Positions 34,792 through 45,543 of a DNA stretch of 64,000 nt are shown piece after piece; position 1 is the first letter of the stretch, and every line of letters begins with the position of its first letter. The translations under genes and the position numbers were made by a program. The DNA lies in assembly GCA_963920575.1 (NCBI GenBank), contig OY986965.1, forward strand, positions 15,824,290 through 15,888,289. The letters run 5' to 3'. The stretch is from Narthecium ossifragum (Eukaryota > Streptophyta > Magnoliopsida > Dioscoreales > Nartheciaceae). The notes beneath the pieces were generated by a model. That model searched no databases, had not been told where the DNA came from, and saw nothing but the letters and a program-made list of their open reading frames with translations.

Positions 34792-35379
34792 CTACCCTGC
34801 CGGTGCCTTCCTGAAAGCTGGGAGAGAGATCGGTGCGGTACCTGGTACTAGGTCGATCTCAAAATCGACCTCTCTGGGTGGTGGAAGCCCTGGCAACACC
34901 TCAGGAAACACGTCGGTGTAATCGCACACGATCCTGGAAAAACTGCGCTGCTGCACTCCCTCAGAACCGTACAGGGACAGGCTGGCCAACAAGGCTGAAA
35001 GCTCGCTGCCACGCCTCCCCACACCACAAGCAAAGGAATCGGTTGAGAACTGATCCCCCAACAATACAAACCGTGTCCCGTCGGGTGTCCAAGCGACCAC
35101 CCTCCTGCGAACCAAGTCGATGACGGCCCGGTATGCTGCCAACCAGTCCATACCGAGTATCACATCGAAGCCTGTCATGTCTAGTACCCGCAGGTCTAGA
35201 CAGACACGGAGGCCTCCAACCTCCAAGGAACAAGATCGGCAGACCCGGTCCACCCTGACCGCTCCACCGATTGGTGAATCTACTGACTGTGCCACCTCTA
35301 GCCAACTCGTCTCTAATCCTAGCGATGCCACACACATGCTAGCAATATAGGAAAGACACGCCCCAAAGTCTATCAGCAT
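34792..35379 (-). pseudogene. T1 aspartic protease and linker
   Basis: Aspartic protease region: the active site reads LIDFGA instead of the usual D-S/T-G-A, so the Ser/Thr after the catalytic Asp is Phe, and activity is doubtful. The conserved DVILGMDWL block is present, and then the linker DVFPEVLPGLPPPREVDFEI that leads into RT. It ends at a TAG just before the RT domain. Confidence 0.85.
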
Positions 35380-35384
35380 ATCTA

Positions 35385-36319
35385 CTAAGGACTAGAAAGC
35401 TGAAAGATACCTCTGAGGACGGATGGCTCTGCCGCTGCCTGCCGATACTGTTGCGGCTGCTGGTACTGCTGTACGGTGTCCTGCTGCTCGTGCACTGGGA
35501 GAGTAACCACACGACCTCGCTGGCTGCCTCCACCCTTGGAGCAGCTCGGTCCAGCCCCTGACCTGCGCCCACCACTGCTCCCCTGCCAAGCACTGGGCCC
35601 TCCTCCTCTATTGCCCTGCGGCACAGCGCCCCGCGCTCCTTGCAAAGAACAGTCTCTACGGTAGTGCCTCAGCTGCCCGCACAGAAAGCACGTGACTGAC
35701 GCGCCAGGCTGCTGACCATGGCCTCCCCCTGACAAAGCCTGCCCAAACGGCCCGGCCGTTTGGAGAAACTGGCCTGCTGAACTCGGCAACTGCTGCCTAA
35801 AGTGTCGCTGACGCCGCCGCTGGCCTCTGCCGAATCCCCCTCTGAACTGGGGTCTCTGTGGTGCGCTGGTAGAGAATGCCGGTGGAACTGCCCGGCACCT
35901 CTCGTCTCGCAACTGCGACCCTACTGCCAAGGCGCAGTCCAGAACTGCTGAGTACGCTTGGAAGCGGTAAGAATTGGGCCGTCGCCTGATCTCTGATCGA
36001 AGCCCCTACTCAAACTGACGTGCCCTGGTTGCTGGACATGCTAACCCACCACTGAACCTAGACGGGTCCAACAAGACCGTCGCCTGCTCAAACTGAAGTC
36101 CAACAAGACCGCCACAGCGGTCCGCCCTTCGACAGGAGGGAGAACCCTCTCCTCGGTGAGAAAGGCCTCCTCTTGTGCGACCGCAACCGTCGCTGGTGAT
36201 GGCGTAGCCCGCCTAGCTCTGACCTCCCTGACATGTGCTACCCTGTCTGGTTGGGCGGGTCGACCAAGTCGTGCCCCACCCCGACCAACAACCGAAGGTC
36301 GGCCTCGAGCTCCCGACAT
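35385..36319 (-). pseudogene. T1 gag remnant with CCHC knuckle
   Basis: The start is the ATG at 36319 (MSGARGRPS). About 90 codons follow before the frame shifts near 36041; the frame resumes at about 35930. The nucleocapsid knuckle is CFLCGQLRHYRRDC (C-X2-C-X4-H-X4-C), flanked by Gly/Gln/Arg-rich sequence. The capsid core expected between the two parts is missing: only some 100 bases lie there. Confidence 0.8.
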
Positions 36320-36517
36320 CTGCGCAATCACCAACGACAAACGAGCATTCACTCGTCAGAACGGCAAAACAAACAACATAACAGTAAAGCGGAAGACATA
36401 CACAACACAAGGAGAGCATGCGCGGATGTTCTAGACATAGAACTAACCCATTCCACGCTCAATCTCACCCGAATACTGATCCTAACACCCTGGGATCTAC
36501 AGCCTATGCTCTGATAC

Positions 36518-36529
36518 CAAGTTGTCGCG
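36518..36529 (-). other. T1 primer binding site
   Basis: The plus strand GCTCTGATACCA is the complement of TGGTATCAGAGC, the primer site for initiator Met-tRNA. It lies three bases from the 5' LTR edge. Confidence 0.92.
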
Positions 36530-36532
36530 CCC

Positions 36533-38825
36533 CGACCCGCGTAGGCCCAACCGGGCCGGGCGACGCGAAGCGGAACCTAACCTACTGCGGAAATTTTGAC
36601 GAGGTTTCCCTCTAATCGTAGTGGTTACCCTAGCAATTCTTAAACATCCTGTATTATACAATTACAAACCTCAAAGACTGAAACTGATATATGATATAAA
36701 ACCTCAAAACAGTGAAATTTTACATTTATCACTCCCGTAGGAGACTATCTAGAACAAAAGGTAAGACTGTGATCGCCACTCCTCAAGCACCGCCAGACGC
36801 CGCCACGTCACCAAACACCGGCCCGGTAGGGGCGACCAAAGAAGAGCTAGCGCCAGCACCTGCAAAACGCAGCCCGGGTAGGAGTGAGCACTAAGCTCAG
36901 CAAAGACACTACACTACGACACTCATAAGGGACGGAACACAACAGTGTCGCCCTCAAGCAAAGGTTGGGTGTACACAGGGGTCCCATAACCCCACCGCAT
37001 GTCCCTGAAAGGAGACTCCAGTCATGTTCTCCAGTCGGACTGGTCACATACTGGGCCGCCCTCAGCGAGGCAGACCAACACTGCCATCTCACTAGCAGGA
37101 ACCCGACTCTGCTAGGCGGGCAACCAACACCGCTGAGTAGGCACTACCTCTACCCATGAGACAATGAACCGGACACCGGCTACACCACAACACTCAGCTC
37201 GAGGCCGACACGACCTCTATAATCATCAAGCAACATGTATTCATGTCATCTAACCCTATCATCGAAAACGACTGAATACTACAAATCGAATCCTGGACCA
37301 AGCTACCCGCAACGGTCCTAGAGCTAGATCCGGATTACCCGAAAGCCCCGGATCAGCAACGCCCTACACAAATGCAACTAATGCACAACACAAGACATGA
37401 TATGCACATACGCAGGGTAATACAGTTTATACATGCAACAGTATGTGATGATATAAATAACAATGTCTGGGCACGGCACCCTGCCGGCCCGGGGTGGTGA
37501 ACAGGTAAATTAGGTCTAAGGAGCTGCTGCAGTGGTACCACCACCAACTGCCAGCAGTCCACCACAACACCTGCACCGGGAAGCAGCCCCGCAAACAACA
37601 GCTCATACATATCACAGATAAAGCCATCGGCGCACGCCGACATGCGAGGCTAAGGAAAGTTGTAGGGCTACTCGCCCGTTTATTCTAAACATCCCGGGAG
37701 TCATTACTCCCCCGATTCACCACTGCCCTATTATAGGGCTAACATGCTTAATCATTTGTACAAGGCATAAAGCGGTAAGAAAAACTGACATACCAAGCCC
37801 CGCGGGCAAAAGCCATGAAAAATCCTCTCTGCTACTAAAGGATCGATCTTTTCCTAAGAAAAGATCGATCTTTTAAGTAACAGTGAGCCTTCCCTCACTG
37901 TTGAGCAAAAGAGAATGATCCTTCCTCCCAGGAAGATCGACCTTTCTCAAGACAGAGGGCACCCTTCTTGTCGCGCCAAGAAAGATCGATCCTTCCTCCC
38001 AGGAAGATCAATCCTCTTCGCGACGAAGGGTAGCCATGCTACCCAAGACCTAGGATCGATCTTCTCCAAGCAAAGGATCGATCCTTCATCAGGCGCAGCA
38101 TGACCAACCCAGTGGGATCGATCCTTCCTCAAGAAGGATCGATCCGGATGGGTTCTCCGGCGTACTTCAGACGTGAAATACCGCCGGAAGGTACATCCAA
38201 ACTCAACCAAACTCTGGGATTTGAAAGATCAAGATCCCACGAGTCCAAAACCGATTAAATCATGTAAAACCAACATGCGTATCTACAGATCTAAGCCAAA
38301 GAACACAATCAAGCTGGAAACTCCAAAAACCTGGAATAAAAGTAGGTAGGAATCCCTACCGGAGCAAGAGCAGCTTAAATCCAAGCAGCTAGGCCTTGGA
38401 TCGTCCTCAAATGCCTTCAAAAATCGCAAGATCTGAGCTCAAATCTCCGGATTTCAAAAGGGATTGAAGGAAGAAAGTCTTTTCTGCTTTATAGGCATAC
38501 GAACCGACTTATGAATGATCGATCTTCCCCTAGGCAAAGATTGATCCTTCATGACGATCGCACTTGACTTTCTGGCACCATAAAGATCGATCTTCTAGCA
38601 AGGAAGGATCAATCCTTTAGGTGCAGAAAGCTAGACTTGAGCTAGAACTTAAGCCCAAGCCCGGATCTTTCGATCCTGGGTCCCAATAACCATTCTAACA
38701 AACATTACCACAAATATGGTCAGTGTGTGCACACGCGGGTGTGAAACAAGCCGACAATGCGCAATTTACCAAATTGCCCTTGCGGTCCACGACGAGCCAC
38801 AGGAGTAAAGGGACGGGTCCTCACA
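36533..38825 (-). repeat. T1 5' LTR (2293 bp)
   Basis: Uninterrupted reference copy of the T LTR, TGTCGCGCC to CCTCACA on the plus strand. It holds the conserved LTR box near 36856-36900 and the GATCGATC hairpin array at 37841-38625. Confidence 0.95.
37841..38625. repeat. Array of paired GATCGATC hairpins in the T1 5' LTR
   Basis: At least six hairpins. The clearest has arms GGATCGATCCTTC (38115-38127) and GAAGGATCGATCC (38133-38145), 13 paired bases with a 5-base loop. In element orientation the array lies in the first half of the LTR, the region expected to be U3. Confidence 0.8.
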
Positions 38826-38830
38826 CGGTC

Positions 38831-39803
38831 AATGCGACGGTCGACCGTGGAGCCTGGGTAAATAAAAGCCGGGAAGCTTAGTTGATCCGTGGATTGACCT
38901 TGAGAAGCTATTTTTGGAATTTCAGGCTCACGATCTATGCGACAGTCGATCGTGGAGTCTGGGTAAGTCAGAAATCTGGGAAGTTCTGTTCTGACACAGT
39001 TGAAATCAATTGGGTTAGGAAGAAGACTCAAGGATCTCCAACGTTTATGTCGAAGGTTTCCCGAGATTATATACGTAAGGTGCTCCGATTTGGGCTCGAA
39101 CAGGAAGTTTCAATGAAGAACAGAAAATCAGAAAAATAGACGAGGAAATGATGCTTAAATCTTGATTAAATCCAAATAAAACCCAATAAAACTTCAATGA
39201 GATACTGAACAATCCTAGAAGAACATTGTAGCACAAAGTAATCAACGAATAATCAAACTAAACCATAAGTTTAGCTTAACACAATCTAAGCACAAGCTAA
39301 ACGCAAGAACCCTACCTTAAGATGACTTCCTCCTCCTCCTCATCGCCTCCAAGCTCGCCGGAGAACGCCGCAGCTCTCTCTCTCTCAAGGCTTCACTCAC
39401 GACGGGAGGGAAGAAGGAGAACAAGGGTTGCAGGAGACAGGGGAAAGAAAAGAAAGAGAAGGAAGAGATAAGGGGGGTATTTAGAGAATTTTATGAACCT
39501 CCCTGCTACGATGCGAACCGCCCTGCTACGGTCTTGATCGATCGTCCATTTCAATCATTCCCGATCGAGCTCCGATCTTCCGATCGAGAGCGTCTATAAG
39601 GATCTAATCAATCACACATATCAATCCAATGCAGTGTGTCCACTATGCGGGTGTGAAACCGACTGCCAATGCGTAATTTGCCAAATTGCCCTTGGGGTCG
39701 CAGCGATCAACCCGATCGCGAACGAAGGCCAACCAAGCCAAACCACAAAATCTGACCTTTGACCTAACGCGGTCAGACCGGGTTGGAGGTACGGGTCCTT
39801 ACA
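38831..39803 (-). mobile_element. C0 LTR, right fragment
   Basis: Resumes the C-type LTR after T1's TSD. It shares GATCGAGCTCCGATCTTCC (near 39563) and the AATTTGCCAAATTGCCCTTG block with other LTRs here and ends GGTCCTTACA. It contains ACGGTCGACCGT-type palindromes, and T1 inserted in one of them. Confidence 0.75.
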
Positions 39804-39880
39804 AAGACCCTCGATAACAACGACATGTGGATAGACTCCCCTTATTTAACAGTATTGCACAGTAGCATTTAACGTGAGTA

Positions 39881-40586
39881 GGCTAAAAAGTAGTTTAGTA
39901 CCCTCAATTTTCATGTATTAGCATGAACGGCCCCTCACCTTAAAAAAATGCTCAACATGCCCCCACTATAGGAAACCATGTGATTTTGGACCAAAGCCCA
40001 GATGGTATTACACCAATCGATGGAAAACCGGTCAAGTGTGTCACACGTGACCAGTGTTTACTCGTTTTTCCTCCAACGATGGAAAACCGGTCATGTGTGT
40101 CGCACGTGACTGGTGTTTACTTGTATTTCCCCCAAGAGTCTTGATAGTTGGTAAAAGTGGAACTAGGGTTTAGGCTGGATCCATGAATGCATTTCTATTA
40201 GGGTTCGTCAGAGCCTATTCATCGGATTTTCACCGTTGACGACAACATCGGACGTTTGGTAGCCGAATACTCTAGCGAAGACTACTCCGATGGCAGGATT
40301 CCACTTGGATTCCACTCCGATGAAGAAACCCTAACCCCTCTTTCTTTGTGGTAGTTATAGAATAGAAGGAAAGTTAGAAATCCAGTTTTTTAGGACACAA
40401 AGGTGGCAAAAACGCTAACGTGATCGCATGTGACCAGTTTGGCGTTAACTTTGTTTAACACAATATGGACATCAGATCAAAATCACATGGGGTGATATAG
40501 TAGAGGACTTTGAGAGCGTTTTTTTGTGGTGATGGATCATTACTGCTAATCCATGAAGATAGAGGGTACAAAACTGCTTTTTAGCC
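39881..40586. mobile_element. Mutator-like element, non-autonomous (706 bp)
   Basis: Long terminal inverted repeats of about 105 bp starting GGCTAAAAAG are imperfect but clear (39881-39985 against the reverse complement of 40482-40586). The 9-bp flanks are ACGTGAGTA (39872-39880) and ATGTGAGTA (40587-40595), a TSD with one change. Long TIRs plus a 9-bp TSD fit the MULE superfamily. No transposase is visible. Confidence 0.82.
40019..40136. repeat. Two tandem 59-bp units inside the Mutator-like element
   Basis: Units 40019-40077 and 40078-40136 both start GATGGAAAACCGGTCA and include CACGTGAC, which is near-palindromic. Confidence 0.85.
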
Positions 40587-40595
40587 ATGTGAGTA

Positions 40596-41176
40596 TGTTA
40601 CCACCAAAAATTGACAGATTTCGAGGGTCAAAAAGAGGGTGTTGATCATGGAGGACAACTGCCAGAAGACATGGGGGCAAGCATATGAGATCATGGGGGG
40701 AAACATGGAGGTAATCATATGAGATCATGGGGAGCAACACGAAGTGCAACCGTCATAGGTCATGGGATCATGAGAAGTTATTCTTTTGAGAAGTTGTATA
40801 AATATCTGATGGAAGAAGAGAATTGAACACAAACACGACTCCTATCAATAAAATCTCTTTTATTCCTACTGTTCCTTCTACCTAGGAGTAGGATAGTCAT
40901 TACTCTTTCTACCAATGAGGAGCACATCCTTACTCTACATAAGAGTAGGAGTAGTCATTAATCTACCTAGGATTAGGAGTCGACTTCAATCTTTCATAGG
41001 AGTAGCCGCAACAATAGCTTAGACTTAGATTTAGAACATCCAAAAGTCCTCTTAATTGAGGCACAGTAGAACCCATCATTTTTTTTATCTTCACAACGGC
41101 TGGCACACCTCAAGTGCTTGGCGACCACATGCCCATCCCGGGCGCATATGTTTTTGTTCTCTTTTTTCAGGGAACA
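40596..41176 (+). repeat. E element 5' LTR (about 581 bp)
   Basis: Bounded by TGTT...AACA and followed by a primer-site-like block. A TATA box TATAAATA is at 40797-40804 and AATAAA at 40847-40852. No second copy exists in the window, so both limits are inferred. The left limit touches the MULE TSD. Confidence 0.55.
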
Positions 41177-41671
41177 AGTTTTGGTGACCACAGTGGGAGG
41201 CCAAAAATGACACCTAAGTTTATGGTCGTCTGTCCTCATAACCGACATGATCCTAACAATCAACAACCCGAGCAAAACCCACGAGTCTCATCCTCAACAA
41301 ACGAAAAACGCCATGACGATTGCTGGTAAAATGACAACCAAGAAATCCCAGCCGAGTTTCGAAGAACCATGGACGAAATAGAAGCCATGGATAAAGAAAA
41401 CTTAAACCGAGCGATCGACGTATTGGGGCGGCCATTCTCACTGAGTTCAGAACATTTCGGGAGGATACCCGAGAGGCCATGACTACACAGAAACACCCCT
41501 CCGACCAAGTATCTCAAATAGTGATCATGACCCAAACGGAGTCGCTCGTCCCAGAGGAGCCGCCACAGTCTATGGAGGAGATTGTGGTTGCTATCAAGCC
41601 CCTCTTAGAAGAACACAACAATGACAAGCAAAGGTTAATATCTGAGCTTAGACAGGTCATCATCATGGAAG
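41177..41671 (+). pseudogene. E element primer site and decayed gag-like leader
   Basis: A primer-site-like block TTGGTGACCACAGTGGGA lies at 41181-41198. This type of site is found in the Tat/Athila branch of plant gypsy elements (family knowledge, low certainty). Decayed coding sequence follows. The clearest piece, at 41479-41671, is Glu/Lys-rich and coiled-coil-like. The frame is interrupted by D and is open across the removed insertion to a stop near 49553. Confidence 0.45.
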
Positions 41672-41877
41672 TGTTGGCCGGATAGGGTGTGGGGACCCAT
41701 GTGGCACATCCCCTCATGTCTGCCCACCGTTTAGTGTGGTGCTTTGCGTTGCTATGTGGTGTTGGCGGTGGATTTATGGGGGTTGGTCGTGGTTCTATAG
41801 TAAAGGTAATATGCGTGCCCCTACTATCACTCTGGAGTTTTGGTACGAGTAGTTAGATCATGGATCCTGAACTGACA
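41672..41877 (+). repeat. D 5' LTR (206 bp)
   Basis: Compared with the 3' LTR it lacks about 100 bp in two blocks: one between TGTTGGC and TGTGGGG, and one of some 20 bp after TGTGGGGA. The rest aligns closely, for example GGTAATATGCG and TTTTGGTACGA. Confidence 0.75.
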
Positions 41878-41934
41878 CGTGGTATCAGAGCAAGATCGTA
41901 GGTTCGAATCCCAAGGTCGTTGCTGGTGGGCGAT
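41878..41934 (+). other. D internal region: primer site only
   Basis: TGGTATCAGAGC (41880-41891) is followed by GGTTCGAATCC, so the match to the tRNA may extend into the T arm. A short purine-rich GGTGGGCGA precedes the 3' LTR as a possible polypurine tract. Confidence 0.7.
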
Positions 41935-42104
41935 TGTTGGCTAGTTGGGTTCTGGCCGGATGGGGCTGCAAGCCCAGGCAGCATCTCCTTTTGATTCTCC
42001 CATGTTGCTGGGTTGGAGGCCTAGAGCAGGGTGTGGGGATTGACCACTCCGCCTGCGGCGCCCATGTGGCACAACCCTCATGTCCGTCCGCCGCTTAGTG
42101 TGGG
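41935..42104 (+). repeat. D 3' LTR, first segment
   Basis: Starts TGTTGGCTAG and is cut at GTGGG (42100-42104), T2's TSD. Confidence 0.75.
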
Positions 42105-44447
42105 TGTGAGGACCTGCCCCTCTACCCCTGTGGCTCGCTGTAGACCGCAAGGGCAATTTGGTAAATTGCGCCTTGTTGGTTTGTTTCACACCCGCGTGTG
42201 CACACACTGGCCTTGTATGTGTTAGTGTTTGTTTAGAATGGCTAGGTGGACCCGGGATCGAAAGATCCGGACTTGGGCTTGAGTTCTTGCCCAAGTTTAG
42301 CTTTCAGCACACAAAGGATCGATCCTCTATGGCTAAGGGATCGATCCTCTTCGTGCCAGAAAGCCTTGTGAAATCATCGTGAAGGATCGATCCTCCCTTG
42401 AGGAAGGATCGATCATTCATAAGTCGGTTGGTTTTCTGCTTCGCGAGGACGGCCGCCGTTGGCCGTCGCTCTCTCTTGTCAGAGGGGGAGGACTTTCCCT
42501 CCTCTCCCCCAGCTTTTTCCCCTCTTTCCCGGCTGTCCCCTCCCCCCTTTTCCCTCCTTTTCTTCCCCTCTTCCTCCTCCTCCTTTCTTCTTCTTCTCTT
42601 CTCTTCTCCCCCGAAGCTCTGCTCTTTCCCTGCTCCGGCAGCCAAGCTTCATCTCTTCCGTTCTCCCTCCTCCGACCATCAAATTGGGTGTTCTTTGGCT
42701 CGTTAGATTCGTGACAACGAGAGGAAGATCCCTGAAGTGGTTTGGAGGCTTGTTGGTGATCAAATCGCGGGGAATCAGCCGAGGAAAGCGCAGCTAGGTA
42801 GGGTTATACCTACTGTTGTTTATTTCGAGTTTTCTTGAGATCTAGCCGTTGGATCTTGTTGATCCTTGCTTTGTTGGATTCCTTATAACTGCTAGAATTA
42901 CTGATTTAAGTTTCATATTGATCAGTTGAGATTTGAGTAGGTTTTATGCATGATTAGCCTCGGATTTCTGGTTTTCTGCTGTTCCTGAGAAACAGCCGGC
43001 TTGCGGCGGGTTTTCCGGCCGGTGCGTACATGATCTTGGCTTTTCATAAACATAAAAGTTGTAGCTCTACTCGTTAGCTTTCTATTCCATCTTGTTTCGT
43101 ATTTTTCCGATTTATGTATGATTTCTGGTGAATTGTTTGCTGGAGGGCTGCGTTGCAGCAATTAAAGGGTAAGTTGGTTTAATCAGCGATTTTTGATTAA
43201 TGTTTCCCGTTAATCCAACCGTTGGATGTTTATGAAATTTGGATATGATGATCCTGGTTTATACACCTACTGGTGGCTAAGTTGGATGTTGAATCCGACA
43301 TCGTTTGGATGTCGGATCGACGGGATCAATTAGCCCCTAAGTAGAGGCTTTGGGTGTTTTTGAATATAATATTATATTTCGAAATATGATATTATATTGT
43401 GCTTTGTTCATCATCGTTTTCGGGGTTGCTTCCCGTTGCAGGAGTCCGCGGGTGACGGTCGCGGTACCGTCGTAATGCCGGGACCCGCTGCGGATCGGCT
43501 GGCAGCGGTTGGTGGTACCGCTGCAGCGATCCAGTAGACTTATATGATGTTTGACATACTGTTGCATGCCTTTCCTATTATCTGTGTATGTCATAGCATG
43601 CATTGTTGTTGTGTGCATTAGTTGCATTGGTTAGGGCGTGGGTGATCCTTGGGTCGCCGTCCCGAGGCTGCAAGCTCGGACTTAGCCCTAGGACCGGGGT
43701 TGGGCTGTTAGGACCCGGTTGAATTGTGATGTCCAGTCATTTCGATGATAGGCTTAGATGACTGGTACACTTGTGGCTTGATGTTTGTAGAGGTCGTGTC
43801 GGTCTCGAGTCGGATGCTGAGGTGTAGCCGGTGTCCCACTGTGCAGACCTTTGGTGTCGCCAGTGTTGTTCCTGTTCCTGAGCGCCGTCCCTGGGCCTCA
43901 GGTGTTATTGAGTGCCGTCCCTGGGCCTTAAGGACACGCGGTGGGGTTATGGGACCCCTGTATACATCCAGATCCTAATCGAGGGCGACACTGTTGTGTT
44001 TCCCTCTTCCTTCTGTGTGTCGTAGTGCAGATCCCTACTGAGCTTAGTGCTCACACCTACCCGGGGCTGCGTTTTGCAGGTGCAGGCGTCAGTTCTTCTT
44101 CCTTGGCCCCTACCGGGCAGTTGGGTGGCGATGCGGCGGCGCCAGGCGGAGTCTGAGGGGTGGTGATCGATCTTTATTGCTTTTATACCCTATGTTAGAT
44201 AGTCTCCTACGGGAGTGTTGTATTTTTGAATCTTCCCCTCTCCGAGGATTTGTATAATCACTTGAGTTTTAAATCTGTGGTTCGAGGTTTCATTATTATA
44301 TTGTATCTTTATTTTGGGATGCTTTTGGTGAACTGCTAGGGAGACCAATAGGTTAGAGGGAACCCTCGCCAGCTTTTCTTCTGCGTTTGTTAGGTTCCGG
44401 TTCGCGTCGCCCGGCCCGGTTGGGCTTTCGCGGGTCGGGGCGCGACA
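42105..44447 (+). repeat. T2 5' LTR (2343 bp)
   Basis: TGTGAGGACC to GCGCGACA. It has two GATCGATC hairpins (42317-42420), a long pyrimidine-rich tract (about 42480-42640), and the conserved box around GTTTTGCAGGTGCAGG (44038-44090). Confidence 0.95.
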
Positions 44448-44450
44448 GCT

Positions 44451-44462
44451 TGGTATCAGAGC
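44451..44462 (+). other. T2 primer binding site
   Basis: TGGTATCAGAGC, matching the 3' end of initiator Met-tRNA, three bases from the LTR. The next bases (ATAGGTTGTAGATCCCAGGG) loosely resemble the complement of the tRNA T arm. Confidence 0.92.
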
Positions 44463-44649
44463 ATAGGTTGTAGATCCCAGGGTTTAGGATCAGGATTCGG
44501 TTGAGATTGAGCGTGGAATGGGTTAGTTCTATGTCTAGAACATCCGTGCATGCTCATTTTGATGTGTTATGCTTTTCCGCTTTATGTTGTGCTGCTTTGT
44601 CTTGGGTTTCGAACGAGTGGACGCTCGTTTGTTGTTGGTGATTGCGCAG

Positions 44650-45543
44650 ATGTCGGGAGCTCAAGGCCGTCCTTCGGTTGATGGTCGGGGTGGGGCACGA
44701 CTTGGTCGACCCGCCCGACCAGACATGGAAGCACCTGTCAGGGAGGTCAGAGCTAGACGGGCTGAGCCACCACCAGCGACGGTTTCGGTCGCACGGGAGG
44801 AGGCCCTTCTCGCCGAGGAGGGGGTTCTCGCTCCGGTCGACGTGTGGACCGCTGTGGTGGTCTTGCTGGAGTTTCAGCAGTATACCACCCGGTTCACGCA
44901 CTTGGTCCATTTTGCGGGGGCAGTGGCAGCAGATCCAGTGGCCAGTGCATGTCAGTTTGAGCAGAGGCTTCGATCAGAGATCTGACGACGGACCAGTTCT
45001 TACCGCTTCCAGGCGTACTCAGCAGTTCCGGACTGCGCCTTGGCAGTAGGGGCGCAGTTGCGAGATGAGAGGTGCCGGGCAGTTCCACCGGCATTCTCTA
45101 CCAGCACACCTCAGAGACCCCAGTTCAGAGGGGGATTCGGCAGAGGGAACCAGCGGTGTCAGCGACGTTTTCAGTAGCGGTCACAGCACCCGCAGCAGTT
45201 CCAGGCACAGTTGCCGAGTCCGCCAGGCCGGTTTCTCCTGACGGCCGGGCCGTCTGGGCAGGCTCCGTCAGGGGGAGGCCAGGGTCAGCAGCCTGATAGT
45301 GCGTCAGTCACGTGCTTCTCGTGCGGGCAGCTGGGACACTACCGTGGGGACTGCCACTTGCGAGGAGCGCGGGGCGCTGTGCCGCAGGGGAGTCGAGGCG
45401 GAGGGTCCAGTGCTTGGCAGAGGAGCAGTGATGGGTGCGGATTGGGGGCTGGACCGAGCCGCTCCAGAGGTGGAGGCGGCCAGCGGGGGCGTGTGTTTGC
45501 TTTTCCGGTGCGTGAGCAGCCGGACACCGTTCAGCTTTTCTAG
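44650..45543 (+). pseudogene. T2 gag remnant with CCHC knuckle
   Basis: The start is the ATG at 44650 (MSGAQGRPS), matching T1. About 110 codons follow to a TGA near 44985. The nucleocapsid part has CFSCGQLGHYRGDC, a canonical C-X2-C-X4-H-X4-C knuckle, in Gly/Gln/Ser-rich sequence. The capsid core is missing, as in T1 but with different joins. Confidence 0.8.

Larger units (their letters stand above)
2193..38825 (-). mobile_element. T1, Ty3/gypsy LTR retrotransposon (chromovirus-like), with nested insertions
   Basis: T1 is flanked by a perfect 5-bp TSD, CGGTC (2188-2192 and 38826-38830). On the minus strand the order is 5' LTR (36533-38825), primer site, gag, protease, RT, RNase H, integrase with a chromodomain-like tail, and 3' LTR. 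The 3' LTR is split by A0 and the integrase by A3. The pol order and C-terminal [14 protein letters not shown] motif point to the plant chromoviruses, probably the Tekay/Del lineage; the lineage is from family knowledge, not a search. The copy is dead: gag is truncated and shifted, the protease active site is changed, and two in-frame stops break pol. Confidence 0.9.

Noticed and set aside
41880..41930. Possible tRNA gene (TGGTATCAGAGC followed by GGTTCGAATCC)
   Set aside because: No acceptor, D or anticodon arm can be placed. It is the primer site of the miniature element D.
42459..42797. Several overlapping open frames rich in Pro, Phe and Leu near 42400-42800 and 47290-47730
   Set aside because: They are caused by the long pyrimidine tract inside the T2 LTRs, which keeps all three frames open on both strands.
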